Positions 1-11,186 of a stretch of DNA of 58,000 nucleotides are shown here, piece by piece. The position numbers and the translations under genes are program-made. Location: positions 189,185,619-189,243,618 of the forward strand of contig NC_081410.1 of NCBI RefSeq assembly GCF_030272615.1. Direction: 5' to 3'. The notes beneath the pieces are model-generated. The model was not told where the DNA came from. It saw only the letters and a program-made list of their open reading frames with translations, and ran no database searches. Origin of the DNA: Cryptomeria japonica. Taxonomy: Eukaryota; Streptophyta; Pinopsida; Cupressales; Cupressaceae. Every line of letters starts with the position of its first letter. The first letter of the stretch is position 1.

Positions 1-1372
1 TAATTATTAATTATTAATTAGTATGTATGGTATTAATTGGGAATTAATATGTATATATATATATTAATTAATATTTAATTTGTAATGTTATTATTAATTA
101 TTAATTAGTATATATTTTATTAATGGTGGATTTATATATATATATATTTAATTGGTATTTTTCCTATATGTATGCAAGGAGGTATCAATTTATTTGGAGA
201 AATGATCATCGACTTTATTTCTTTTAAAATTTGTATTTTCATTTTTGGAAAGTCTATATGTGTGTTGCAAGAGATGAGATTTTATTATCGTTTTTTATCA
301 AAAATGGAAATGATGTTTTATTTAAAAATGCATATCGTATTTTTAGTTGATTAATGTTTATTTAATTATATTCTTGTGATTTTGGTTTGGAAACTCATAA
401 TAACATAATTATGTTACTGTATGATGCCAATGAACAATAGTGAGTTAGTAAACCATAAATGTCATGTTTTTAGACAAAGTAGACAGATAGAAAACAACTT
501 AGATCTATTAGAAAACTGGATCGACTATAACGTTTAAACTATATGAGAGTAGATTGTCATTTCCGATTTATGCCTTTGCATGTTTAATTTTATGTATTTG
601 CATTTGTAGAAGAAATGACAAGTCTATGATTTTGATTTGTTGGATATTGTCGCATGTTGATTTGGGTACCTGTTTATGCCCTTGATCTCGAATATTTACT
701 ATTTTCATGTGTTGGTGTTGTATCTGGTCATGTCCTGTTGTTTTTGCCCTTGTGAGAACCTGATATCTATGTTAGACCATGGGTTGCTTATGATGGGTTG
801 CAAAGACTTAGTTTCGCAGATCCACCAGTCGATTTTTGTATTTGTTTCTTATTAGGTTCAGTTGGATCCTTTCCTATTCAGAGATCATTCTTGTATTTAA
901 TGATCGATGTGGTCGTATGTATTATTGGTTTAAGTACGCCTTGATGGCAGGATGTAGATGATGTGAACCTTATGTATTATACACCCTATTATCTTATCAG
1001 AGGGGTTTTGCAGTTATGGAGACCCGGAGATGTAGCCCACTAGGGGTGAACTCTAATATCATTTTGGTGTTATGTGGTGTTTATGTCCTTTTGTTTCCTC
1101 TTTAATTTAGCATGTATGGATGGCATTATGTTAAAATGTGTAATGTGGATTAGATGAAGTTAATCGTAAATGCACGTATGTAGTCACCTCATTAATGCAG
1201 TAATTTGGATCACGAAGAATGTAAATTCAAAGAATTGGAATGTATTTGCTTGTTGATAATTCAATTAAAGTATGCTTGGAAAGCATTCGTTAGTTTATTA
1301 TAAAATTAAAGTATGCAATGTATTAGATGCATGACTTATGTTTTAATAAAAGTTTGGGCGAGATGTATGGTT

Positions 1373-1733
1373 AAACTCTAATGGGTGAACTTCATTATGT
1401 TATCTATAATTTAACTTTAATGGATGAACTTCATCATGTTAGCTATATTTTAACTTCAATGGATGAACTTCATCAAGTTATCTATACTTCTAACCTTAAT
1501 GGATGAACTCATCATGTTATCTATATTTTAACTTCAATAGATGAACCTCATCATGTTATCTATATTTTAACCTTAATGGGTGAACTTCATCATGTCATCT
1601 ATATTTTTAACCTTAATGGACGAACTCATCAAGTTGTCTATATTTTAACCTTAATGGATGAACTCATCATGTTATCTATATTTTCAACCGTAATGGATGA
1701 ACTCGTCCTGATAGCTATAATTTTAATTTACTG
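1373..1733. repeat. Nine-copy 39-bp tandem repeat
   Basis: Diverged copies of a unit built around TAATGGATGAACTCATCATG followed by TTATCTATATTTTAACCT. Copies start near 1379, 1418, 1457, 1498, 1537, 1575, 1615, 1653 and 1692. Copies differ by point changes and by 1-2 bp length variation (AACTTCATC or AACTCATC). The array lies inside the presumed LTR, so it is probably an LTR-internal minisatellite. Confidence 0.9.
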
Positions 1734-1923
1734 AATGAATTATATCCTTGTTTAAAGTAATAATTGGTAATTAAGTAAATCAACTTAATTGGGTTAATTA
1801 GCGTGGGTTGAGTTAAGTGTTGAATCAAGTAATCACATTGGGAAACCTTTTAGGTGTTATCTAAGTATTTTGTTGTGTGATATGAGCTTATGATAACTCA
1901 TTGTATCATTATGTTGTGTTTAA

Positions 1924-1926
<3 letters not shown>

Positions 1927-1972
<46 letters not shown>
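1927..1972. repeat. (TA)23 microsatellite
   Basis: An uninterrupted run of 23 TA dinucleotides, about 60 bp before the LTR terminus. Confidence 0.95.
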
Positions 1973-1975
<3 letters not shown>

Positions 1976-2033
1976 GCACTCTATTCTTGAGTTTTAGCCT
2001 TATCCCTTCAAGGTTTCCTGGCGGGGCATTACA

Positions 2034-3311
2034 TAGGCTTTGTAACCTTTGGCAAATCTCTCACGACTTGAATTGAACTAATTCTCACTAGATTTACTAA
2101 ATTAATGTGACACATCCTTCGATGCATAACCAACTCTCACTAATTAGAGTCATTTTGCAATATCTGCTACTTGTCCTCAACTCATAAATATTTCCATTTG
2201 TCCTCTTTCCTACTACAATCACAGTTTCATACCTTTTTCTGATCTCACATGTTTTAGCAGTATCTTCTAGAGATTTTTCCTTCACAATTTTGTCACGGTT
2301 AGTAAAACAAGATTCTTCCTTTACCGCCAAGAACAAACATTCACTGTCTTCTTCATAATCAGATTCATCATCAAAAATATTTGCATCATCTCTAAAATAT
2401 TAAGCCTTCCTATTGAACTTTCCTTTGATCTCCTTATTCTTTTGATTTGCAATTCTGTCAGAACATCTAGAAGCATAATGACCTATCTTTCCACAGCTAA
2501 AAAATTAAGGGAAACTTACCTTTGCACTTTTTGGTTCTTTTCTTCATCCTTCTTGCCAAATTTGTCTCAATCTCATCAAACTTCTCTTCATTAGATTCCT
2601 CATCTTTCACTAATTTGGTGGCCTTAAATGCAATTTCTATTCTTGCACTAGTAATACCAAATTCTCTCATCTCAAAAGTAAGTAATGAACCATACAAGTA
2701 CTCTCTAGTATACTTATTCTTATTCTTATTATGTAATTCTTATTTTGCTGAAACTTTGGAGTTATAGGGTTTATTAAGAGTTCTAAATACCCTTTTCACA
2801 AATTCATCTTCCAGCAAGTTACCTCCAAGACCTCTAATCTCATTTACAACATCACCTATCTTTTGTAGGTAGCTAGTTATATTGTCTTCTTCATCCATCT
2901 GCAAGCATTCATATTTAATTTTAGCATTCTGTAACTTAGTTTGTTTGACTATATCATCTCCTTCATAAGTCTTCTCTAACTTATTCCAAACCCCATGAGA
3001 ATATTCTAAAGATACAACTTTTATTAATTTGGTCTTAGAAAGAGCACTAAAGATAGCAAACCTTTCCTTTTCATTGTCTTCAAATTCCTTGATCTCATCT
3101 AAAGTGTTCACCCCAGCTTGTAGTTTGGTGTAATTTTGTGTAACAAACTTCCAAACTTCATATCCAAGAGAAATTAGGTAGCCTTTTTCATCTTCACTTT
3201 CCAGAAAGCATAGTCGGATCCATTAAAAATAAGGATTATTAGTTTGTGCACCGTCAAGATCTCCTCAAGCAGTTAAGCTCTTCTCCAAGGAACCAAAGCT
3301 CAAATACCAAT
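2034..3311 (-). pseudogene. gag: Ty1/copia gag to pre-integrase fragment
   Basis: Reading on the minus strand from the primer-binding site (rc of 3298-3310, TTGGTATTTGAGC), the order is: a UBN2-type copia Gag domain at about 3111-2740 (KTYEGDDIVKQTKLQ, LEDEFVKRVFRTLN); a decayed zinc knuckle at about 2500-2456 (SCGKIGHYASRC, first Cys lost); then a GAG-pre-integrase stretch at about 2240-2034 (GNIYEL, then MHRRMCHINLVNLV in another frame). Only about 200 bp separate the knuckle from the pre-integrase region and no D-S/T-G motif is present, so the protease is deleted. Several frameshifts and stops are visible. The coding sequence is cut at 2034 by the adjoining LTR. Family calls come from motif recognition only. 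Confidence 0.82.
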
Positions 3312-4618
3312 TGTTGAATTTTCTTACACACAAGACAACCGAGAGGGGGGTGAATTAGTTGTACAAACAAATCTTAATAAATTTTCTTTAGATCAGATCC
3401 TCGGCAACTTAACTTTATTACTTAATTCACAGAAATATGTGAGCATAAAATAGCATTAAAAGAAGAACACATCATACATAATGAAACACCGTATTTTACA
3501 TGGAAAACCTTGTTAGGGTAAAAACCATAGAGAATTATACTCTCTATATATGAACACATGTTAGGGTGACACCAATTAAGGTGAGTTTTACAAAGAAAGG
3601 CTCACTAAGGGCTCACTTGCCAAAAGAAAGAAAGAAAAGATCACTATTAGAGGGCTCACTTCCCAAATGAAGAAGAATAAAAGATAAATAATCCACCATT
3701 GATACACCTCTGCATCTATAAGATTTGTAGATACCTTCGGCTCATTGGTTCTGGTAACTAACATGTGAAAGTCCACACTACTCAACACTTTTCACCAATT
3801 CAAACAGCACACATTAAACGATCAAGGAGATAGGTCCCATTTCACATACCTTCATTGCATTTCACCTCCTTTCTATTCATACAATATACATATTCTCTTG
3901 ACACAAAAACCTTGTCATCCTCAACAAATTATCCTTTATTTATATCATCCTCACATATGCAAAATCTCCCAAGGTCAACTACGCATCTTAACCGAACATA
4001 ATTCAAATTAAGTCAGCACTAAACATTCCTACGGTGGAAAAGAATGTAAAGTAGACCACAACACATGTTAAGTGAGACCAAAATAAATATCAAACACATT
4101 ATACAATGATCCATAAACATTGGAGCAATAACGTGAAGTGTAAGCACCCAGGATCGGTGAAACCTAGAGTAAACACCACCAAACTTTGAAACCACGTTTT
4201 TGAAGCCCAAGAACACATGCCAACTGAATAAAATGAAGCTTAGGACATTATCAACTTATCTCTAAAATTACAACACCAGAAACCATAAGATGAAGAAATG
4301 TGGAGCATGCATTTCACAAAGAAACATTGTCAAACATTGTTACACACTGGTGAATGCAACTTCCTTAGCATTGCAATTCAGAGCACCACATCCAAAATAT
4401 AGCATGTCTAAACACTTTTAACAATATATCCAAATCGCATGAATAGATGTACAATATAGAAGATATGAAAAGAAAGTCTCTTAGCACAACTCCATAGGAA
4501 ACACAATATTAACTATACCAACCAGCCACTAATGACAATCAAAGCATGTTGACATCAATGACAACACAACAACAAATCATTCTGCCCAAAATTGCAACAC
4601 TCTCATCTTTCCCCAACA
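3312..4618 (-). mobile_element. Probable LTR of the minus-strand copia fragment
   Basis: On the minus strand this would be the 5' LTR. It ends ...TTCAACA (plus-strand TGTTGAA at 3312) directly before the primer-binding site. Its other end is placed at CCAACA (4613-4618), which reads TGTTGGGG on the minus strand, because homology to the old repeat starts just to the right. The inferred length, 1307 bp, is close to the 1.36-1.40 kb LTRs of the copia element at 19931-27077. The inner end is well supported. The outer end is a guess from terminal TG/CA and flanking homology. Confidence 0.5.
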
Positions 4619-5640
4619 ATTATTCTTTTTGAGGCATACCTAGGGTTCAATGTCAAAAAATGAAAGGTGATAAAGGTTCTTTGGGGAATAAAAAAAAATT
4701 ACACTTCTCTATCATGTCCCATGGTCATGTCAATAAGAGACTCCTTGATTATTCATACATTTATATAGGAAACTCCAAAAGATGTTTTTTCTCTCATTTA
4801 CCACTAACTCCTTTCAACCACAATATTTTAATTTGTATGAACTAGGGAAATATTTTTTAATGCATTTTGACATGGATCCATGAGGAGAATAATGGTACCC
4901 TTACCTCATTTAATTTTGCAAGTCCCCTTTTTCTTTGAATGTCATCTATGGTCTCTAGATTGTGATTTTAATAGTTTTCATGGGAATTTTCCTTTTTCCT
5001 TGCATTTGAATGTGCACACCATTAATGCCAAATTTGACATGTTGGTTGAAGATTGAAGGCTTCAAATACTCCTTGGGAATGCAAAACATCATTACACTTT
5101 GACAAACAAACTTGGTCATTTCCTATAGTTATAAGAATTCGTATATTTCTTTGTCCCTTGTTCAAGTCACACTTAGAATACATAAATTTAAACATATTCT
5201 TACTTTTCATTGCTCTAGTGTGTTCCACCATGTTTGAATGTCTATAACATCAAAGGGGTTATATTAAAACACATGTGTTAATTATTATTTGGTATATCAC
5301 CTATTTTAATAAGGATATTAACCTTGAGTCTCCCAAACTAGCATATAGGCATGAAGTGACAACCAAAATAAGGGTGAATTGTGTGATGGGTTGGTTTATC
5401 TTAGGGTAAATTTTGTGTTCCTATAATAATATATATTAGAGTACCTTAGGTAAAACCCCCTTGGTCTTGTAGATCCAAAAGTGAAGGTGATCATACCCAC
5501 CTCGACAATAGGTCCTAAGGTACCCAACTTGAACATAGGTTTTGACATATTCGTCCTAGGTTTCACACTCTTGGGACTTGCGTGACTATCTAGCCATAGG
5601 GATTTGGGGTCGACAAATCATATCACCAACACCACCCTTT
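4619..5640. repeat. Old dispersed repeat, copy 1
   Basis: Clearly but imperfectly similar, in the same orientation and order, to 27190-28795. Matching landmarks include GGTCATGTCAATAAG, GTCTCCCAAACTAG, CAAAAGTGAAGG, GGTCCTAAG and ATCACCAACACCACCCTT near the right end. Copy 2 is longer because of indels. The direct repeat could be a pair of LTRs from an ancient element whose interior is 5641-6671, 16498-19930 and 27083-27189, or two independent copies of one repeat. No protein domain is seen. Confidence 0.75.
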
Positions 5641-6671
5641 TTCTAATCTTAGAAGTATTTTTTACAAAAAATAAATAATTCATGCATTTATTTTAGAGAT
5701 CAACATTTGTATACTTCTAAGGATTCAAGTAGTAGTATAAGATCATGAAACAGAGGAAGATTTCTATGCTTGATTATAAAGAAAGAATTTATATGGTTGT
5801 TGGTAGAAGAGATTTGGATAGATATTTTACTACATATAATGTTTTCTAATCTTTCCCTTCTCTCGGTGCATCATGTGAGTGCAATGATGAACTTTATAAA
5901 TTATTGGATAAGTTATAATGGAGAAAAAGAAACAAATGGATACTGTTGAGAAAAAAGAGATAAAATATATGCTTCTTAATATGAGGAATGTGGATAAATA
6001 CTACAATACACATTTTTTTGCATAAATTATCTAGACAAAAAAACGTGTAATATTATAAAATTTCTTTTTCCTCCCAAGAGGTCATATAATGAAAATTTTG
6101 AACATAAGAAAGCATTTTTCATCTTAAATAAGATCAATAGTAACTCTTCCAAAAATTAGGCTGGGAGAAGCTCAAAAATTTTCTCTCAATAATCCAATTC
6201 CATTTCAATGAGAAAATAGAAAAATCTTATGTGGAGGATTATTCTTAGTGCTATGAAGAAGAGAATGATTGGTATGATATAGTTCTCCATGAATACAGAA
6301 GATGAATATAGTGATTATGATGCAATTGATCTAGGTTTTCAAGATATGCATGGTGCTAAAAAAGAATAATATAAGTTACTTGATCATAACATAGAACACC
6401 ATAAGTAACTCATTCATGCATACCTACAATCCAAGATACCATGTAAAGATATGAAATCCCAACCAAATGTAGTAGTGATGCAAATAATAAATGAATATTT
6501 AATGAGAGTTTAACATGTGATTTTAACAAATAATGATTTTATTATTACATAAAAAGAAATTTTTATGGTAAGAAATTAGAAACCACTATGGCTAGAAAAT
6601 GAGGCCAATCATGACAATATTGTGAAGATGGTAAAAGAGAGAAAGAAGGATTGACTGTGATAGTGGATAGT
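5641..6671. other. Unclassified AT-rich sequence, possible decayed coding DNA
   Basis: No long ORF survives. Short stretches on the plus strand look protein-like when frameshifts are allowed (around 5740-5830 and 6240-6370, with acidic and aromatic residues such as EYREDEYSDYDAIDLG). I cannot assign them to a family: I see no zinc knuckle, protease or RT motif. The gypsy element inserted at its right end. Confidence 0.4.
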
Positions 6672-7475
6672 TGATGTAGGAGCATCCTTGGTCTATGAGA
6701 AATCTTGCATCAACCAAAAAATATATTTGCTTTTCAATTGTTCTTGTTATGTGTTGCAGTTTCTGTGCTACTTCCGGAATTCTCCAATAGTTGTTCCTTT
6801 TTCATTGTGGATCAGATTCTTGGCTTCCAAACTTGTTCTCGTTCCTTATTCCATATTTTTAATTCATTTGGATCTTTTTCTAGCAAGTTGTTGCTTTTGG
6901 GTTATCTATTTCTTGGTCCCTGGAGCATTTTTGAGCTTAATGGCTAGTTAGAGATTTCTTCTCTTTGAGAATGATTTTGTGGCTTGTAGATCTAATTGGT
7001 GTTATGCTCGATGTTCTTAGGCTCTTGGAAAACCTTCCTTGGTGGTCCTCACTTTGTTATTTTCTTTGGTAGAGGAGATCTTCACATTTTGGGTCTGACC
7101 TATTTACACATTTCTTTTTTCCTATCTTGGAGAATGTAATCTTGTGTGGTCGACTTGGATGTGTTCTAGATGCTATATATATTATTGTATTTCATTTTTA
7201 GAAGGGAAAAAGTGAAGATAGATAAATATTATGATTTGTAATTTGAACTCCTCTAGAGGTCCGAATGGATCATTTCTAGAATGTAAGCTATAATAAGGCA
7301 TGTAAGCTTGTATGTTTGCTCACATGTTGTTGGCTAATTTATAATTAATCTATGATATTGTGGATGTCTAATTGTGCATTTTCTACTTTATGTGTCATTG
7401 CTTCCATTGTGTTACTCTTGTTGCATGATCTAGATTGTTCTCTTTGAGGGCCCTTTGAAACATGGCTATGTTACA
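6672..7475 (+). repeat. 5' LTR of the gypsy element
   Basis: About 804 bp, TG...CA (TGATGTAGGA to TTACA). It aligns through its whole length with 9514-9784 and then with 15954-16497. Shared blocks include CATCAACCAAAAAATATATT, GTTATGTGTTGCAGTTTCT, ATGGCTAGTT(A/G)GAGATTT and ATTGTGCATTTTCTAC. The apparent short ORFs at 6688-6951 are LTR sequence, not genes. Confidence 0.88.
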
Positions 7476-7490
7476 TGGTAGCAGCGTTGG
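7476..7490 (+). other. Primer-binding site of the gypsy element
   Basis: TGGTAGCAGCGTTGG directly follows the LTR end. It resembles plant initiator-Met tRNA primer sites (TGGTATCAGAGC) with changes. Confidence 0.55.
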
Positions 7491-7746
7491 TTGAAACCTT
7501 GAGGCATTTGTTTGGGTGAACAAATTGCTGATTTGAGGCAGGCTAGGAGTGTGTTCAAGAGAGCACCGACGGGGAGGCAATTGGAACCTTGTAGTCAGAT
7601 TGCTGAGTTGAGGCAGTTGCACCAGATCAAAGGAGGAGATTCTGACAAGAAGGATGAACCCTAGAAGGGTAGAGAAAATGATGGAGGATTTAAAAAATGA
7701 AATGAGGAATGAGATCTGAAACACGTTGGGTGGTTTGTGAAGGAAT

Positions 7747-8250
7747 ATGGAATTAGAGGATGAGTATGAAGAGGCAGGGGAAGAGCTAGAGACTAAAGGA
7801 CCAGCAGATGAGGGAGAAGAAAGATTTCTTAGAGCAGTGGCACAAGTAAGAAAAAATCATAAATTTAAGGTTTCTAACTTTTCAGGTACATTGAATCTGG
7901 AAGACCTAGTAAATTGGATCGGAGAGTTGGAGGACTACTTCGAGTTTGAAGATGTTAAAGACCCACAGAGAGTCCAGTTAGCACAAACTAAGTTGAAAGG
8001 GCATGTTTCTTTATGGTGAAAAGAATTGTAGAGAGATAGGGTGGAGAGTGGTGAGATGAAAATCATCTGGTGGAGGAAGATCGTTGTGAGAATGAACGCT
8101 AAATTCATTCCGAGAGACTATGAATTGGAGATGTTCAAAAAGTTGCAGAACTTGAGGCAGAAGGACATGAGTGTGAAGGAGTATACTGAGGAATTCTACA
8201 AGGTAATAATCAGATCCAGACATCGAGAGATGGATAGGGAGAAGGTGGCT
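7747..8250 (+). pseudogene. gag: Ty3/gypsy Gag (Retrotrans_gag type)
   Basis: The first 90 codons (7747-8019) contain FSGTLNLEDLVNWIGELEDY and KLKGHVSLW, the typical start of plant gypsy Gag capsid domains. After a stop at about 8017 and a short shift it continues at 8041-8256 with a stretch including WWRKIVVRMNAKFIPRDYE, LRQKDMSVKEYTEEFYK and a basic end. A degenerate zinc knuckle follows near 8535-8580 (CFKCGETRHRAYEF, last Cys replaced by Phe). Gag would form the particle shell around element RNA. At least two in-frame stops make this copy non-functional. The lineage within gypsy is not determined. Confidence 0.8.
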
Positions 8251-8739
8251 AGATAATTAAATGGACTTTGATTTAACATTCAGGATTAGATGAGTATGTT
8301 GAGGATTTCTATAGTTGAGGAGGCGTATCAATATGCATTGAAGGAAGAAGATAAAGTGAAGAGGAAATAATAGAATAACCCTAAGGGAAGAAAGAGACAT
8401 GCAGCGGATAGAGGGCAGATAAGTGGGAGTATGGAGAAGAAAATTGTTGAAGAACCAAAATCTAAATGGAGTAAAGAACCAGAATAGAAGACACAAGGAA
8501 AAGGAAGTGGTAGTAGCAGTAAGGGGTTATTGGGTACATGTTTCAAGTGTGGGGAAACTAGACATAGAGCTTATGAATTTCCTAAGGCTAACAAAAGATT
8601 GTCAAGGAGTTTCTGAGCATGTGAAGAACCAGAGCTCCAGATGTGGGTATGATAGCACCGGAGCAAGGAGAATCCCTTATGTTTAGAAGAGTCTTGATGG
8701 AGTAAAGCAAAGAAGAAACCAGAGCTACTCAAAGGAAGA

Positions 8740-9030
8740 ATCTATTTTAGATTGTTCGCAAATCAGTAGGTAAGTCTTGTAAGGTTATTGTAGATAGTGG
8801 AAAATTTGAAATTTTGGTATCATAGGAGATGGTAGAAAAGCTTGGTTTGAAGAGGCTTGAGAACCCTTGTCCTTACAAGGTAAGTTGGTTGCAAGATGAT
8901 CGTGTGGTAGAGATGAGAAATAAGTACTTAGTGAATTTTAATATTGGACCTTATGAAGATGAAGTCTTGTGATGTTGTTCCTATGAGTGCTTGTAATGTT
9001 TTGCTAGGTAGACGTTGACAATTTGATAGG
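8740..9030 (+). pseudogene. Ty3/gypsy aspartic protease remnant
   Basis: Translated with breaks, this gives KVIVDSGKFEILVS (catalytic D-S-G present), EMVEKLGLKRLENP, PYKVSWLQDD and NFNIGPYEDEV, then a decayed LLGR-like end. This is the retropepsin arrangement of plant gypsy polyproteins. Stops occur after ILVS and within the C-terminal third. Normally RT follows within a few hundred bases. Here the frame instead passes into a charged spacer and the LTR. Confidence 0.75.
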
Positions 9031-9060
9031 GTATCTATCTATGATTGTAGAAAAAGCCTG

Positions 9061-9513
9061 ATCATTATTGAGAAGGATGGGCAGAATTTCACTTTGGTTT
9101 CTTTGAAGGAGAAGGAGAAGGAAGTGAAGAACTTGAGTCTTGAGAATAGTTGTTGTGCTGAGAAGCAAGATGCAGAGGAAAACTTGGATTTGAAGAAAGA
9201 CCTTGTTGATAGGCTTGATAGCAAGGTTAGATTTATGGTAGTAGACAAGATGAATTCCAATGGAGGAACTAAATCAGATCTATGGAAGAAAGGGAGTGGT
9301 GGTAAGAGACAGAGTGCAGGTATGAAGCAAGGAGAAAGAGCAGAAGTGGAGAAGAAGTTGGAGAATCTAGCAGAGGTACTGGAAGAGGTGAGGAAAATTT
9401 TTGCAAATAAAGAGGACATTTGGATCAGAAATGAGTATGGGATCTATATACCAAATCCTTCTAGATGTTCATGAGATTCCTCTCATGGAACATCTTTTTC
9501 TACTTGGGGTGTC
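9061..9513 (+). pseudogene. Charged coiled-coil spacer of gypsy pol
   Basis: An open frame at 9094-9474 (126 codons) is rich in Lys, Glu and Asp (SLKEKEKEVKNLSLENS, KKLENLAEVLEEVRKIFA) and probably helical. It continues the protease reading region and resembles the linker between protease and RT in plant gypsy pol. The RT that should follow is absent: after a stop near 9472 the sequence goes to a weak polypurine stretch (ACTTGGGGTGTC, 9502-9513) and the 3' LTR at 9514. Confidence 0.55.
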
Positions 9514-9784
9514 TGATGTAAGAACATCCCCCGTCTATGAGCAATATTGCATCAACCAAAAAATATATTTGCTTTTCAGTTGTTCTTGTTATGTGTTGCA
9601 GTTTCTATGTTGCTTCCAAAATTATCTGGTGGTTGTTCCTTTTTTGTTGTACATCAGATTCTTGGCTTCCATACTTGTTCTCATTCCTTATTATAGATTT
9701 TCAGTTTATTTGGACCTTTTTCCAGCAAGTTATCGCTTCTGGATTATCTATTTCTTGGTTCCCAAAGCAGTTTTGAGCTTAACG
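9514..9784 (+). repeat. 3' LTR of the gypsy element, proximal part
   Basis: Begins TGATGTAAGAACATC and matches 6672-6940. It is interrupted by the copia element after GAGCTTAA. The rest of the LTR resumes at 15954. Confidence 0.88.
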
Positions 9785-10226
9785 TGTTGGTCTAAATAAA
9801 TATTCATTATGGATATTCACTTTACTTAAGTTAACTTAGGATAATGCATCTCTTCGTAGTTTGGATTTGAGACACTTAGAGAAATGTGCACATAGGGATA
9901 GAGCTTGTAGGAGAAATTCCACCTTTTGTGGTCTTATTTTGCTATTACACTCCACATTCGGTGGGTCATCCACCTCTTGTGGAATATTATATTATTTCTC
10001 CTACCTACCCCTAGTATTTCTTACCTACCCTTGTTTCTCATTGAGCCACATGTCATGATTGTTTTCTCGTACATCCATATGGCCTTGCCTATATAAGCAA
10101 CCCTATATTCATTGTATTGGGAATCCAGTTGATCATTTGTATATTGATGAGAATACAGTTTGTTCTTGTCATTCTATTGTCTCTCTTTATGCTTTTCATT
10201 GTTCCCTTGATCTTGGAAAAATCTCA
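9785..10226 (+). repeat. 5' LTR of copia A
   Basis: Near-identical to 15508-15953 by eye over blocks such as TAAGTTAACTTAGGATAATG, CTTGTAGGAGAAATTCCACC and GGTGGGTCATCCACCTCTTG. A TATA-like CCTATATAAGCA at 10088-10099 is a likely promoter, about 130 bp before the LTR end. Confidence 0.93.
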
Positions 10227-10229
10227 TAC

Positions 10230-10246
10230 GGTATCAGAGCCATTGG
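10230..10246 (+). other. Primer-binding site of copia A (initiator Met tRNA type)
   Basis: GGTATCAGAGCCATTGG follows the 5' LTR after a 3-bp gap and matches the common plant tRNA-iMet primer site. Confidence 0.85.
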
Positions 10247-11186
10247 GGCTTCATTGATTGGTTTTTGGAGACATCTTGGAAGGCTTCTATTTTCGGATAT
10301 GAGGAATTGCTCTTTTTGGAGGCATCTTAGAGCATTTTTGACCTGACCATTTCATCTGGGAGGCCATTTCCATAAAAATTGAGTATAAAATTGACCATTT
10401 TTGGCGAAAATCAATTTTTGGGTGTGGAGGAAATCTTTTGCCCAATTCGAGCAGTACGGTATGGAATTTTTGGATTTTCAAAAAAACAAAAAAAAAAATT
10501 GGGACCGTACCTTCTGCCCAGTCAGTTCCTAGTCAACATTTTCTTTGGAAATTTTTAGACCCCTCTCCATTGAGCAATTTGGATTTTTGGGTCAACTTTG
10601 GAGGCCCATAACTTGCTCAATTTTGCTCCTTTTTGGGTGCAATTTTTTTTTTATTTGGGCTTTTTTTTCATTCTCTTCGTAGTGGTGTAGTTATTTTCTA
10701 ATTTTGGTGCACATTTTTTTCAAAATTTTTGGATTCTCTCAGCTGTACCTGTCCAATCCTCAATTCTACAACTTCAAAGGCCTCGTTTGAGATCATACGA
10801 CCTCCTTTTCAGGTGCTGTTTTTTTTTTAAAGTGCATATCTTTTCATCTAATTTCATAATCTATGATCATATTTTAGATATTTTAAGTGTAAATTGTACT
10901 TTCAGATATTGGTCTTATTTGGCCTATTTGATACTTGTAAATTGCTTGGATCTTAGTTTAGATCTCTTGCACTATTAGTTTGAGTCTCTTTGGCCTTATT
11001 GAGGTAGTTGTAAAATTGAAATCAAAAGTCCACTTTGCCATTTTTTGCAAGTAGCCCATTGTATACGCACTAAGTATAAAGTGTCAAATCATCACTTTTG
11101 GGGGGGTTCTTTGATTGAGTGAATTTGGGGGGGGTGTCTTGTGTGATTGTTCCTCTCTTTCCTTGTGCTCTTTCATTTTTGTTGCA

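Larger units (their letters stand above)
1..2033. mobile_element. Right part of a long LTR (probable Ty3/gypsy), truncated by window edge
   Basis: The segment is non-coding and AT-rich. It ends in GGCGGGGCATTACA at 2020-2033, a typical right terminus of plant gypsy LTRs and similar to the right end of the solo LTR at 46750-50513 (GGCGAGCATTACA). Immediately after 2033 a minus-strand copia coding sequence begins in mid-domain, so this LTR probably inserted into that copia element. The left end and left target duplication lie outside the window, so I cannot tell a solo LTR from the end of a full element. The only ORF, about 60 codons at 172-354, has no recognisable domain. The segment holds a 39-bp tandem array and a TA microsatellite, listed separately. 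Confidence 0.45.

Noticed and set aside
5641-6671. Endogenous pararetrovirus (caulimovirid) fragment
   Set aside because: The charged protein-like pieces suggested it at first, but no coat zinc finger, movement protein, protease or RT motif could be found.
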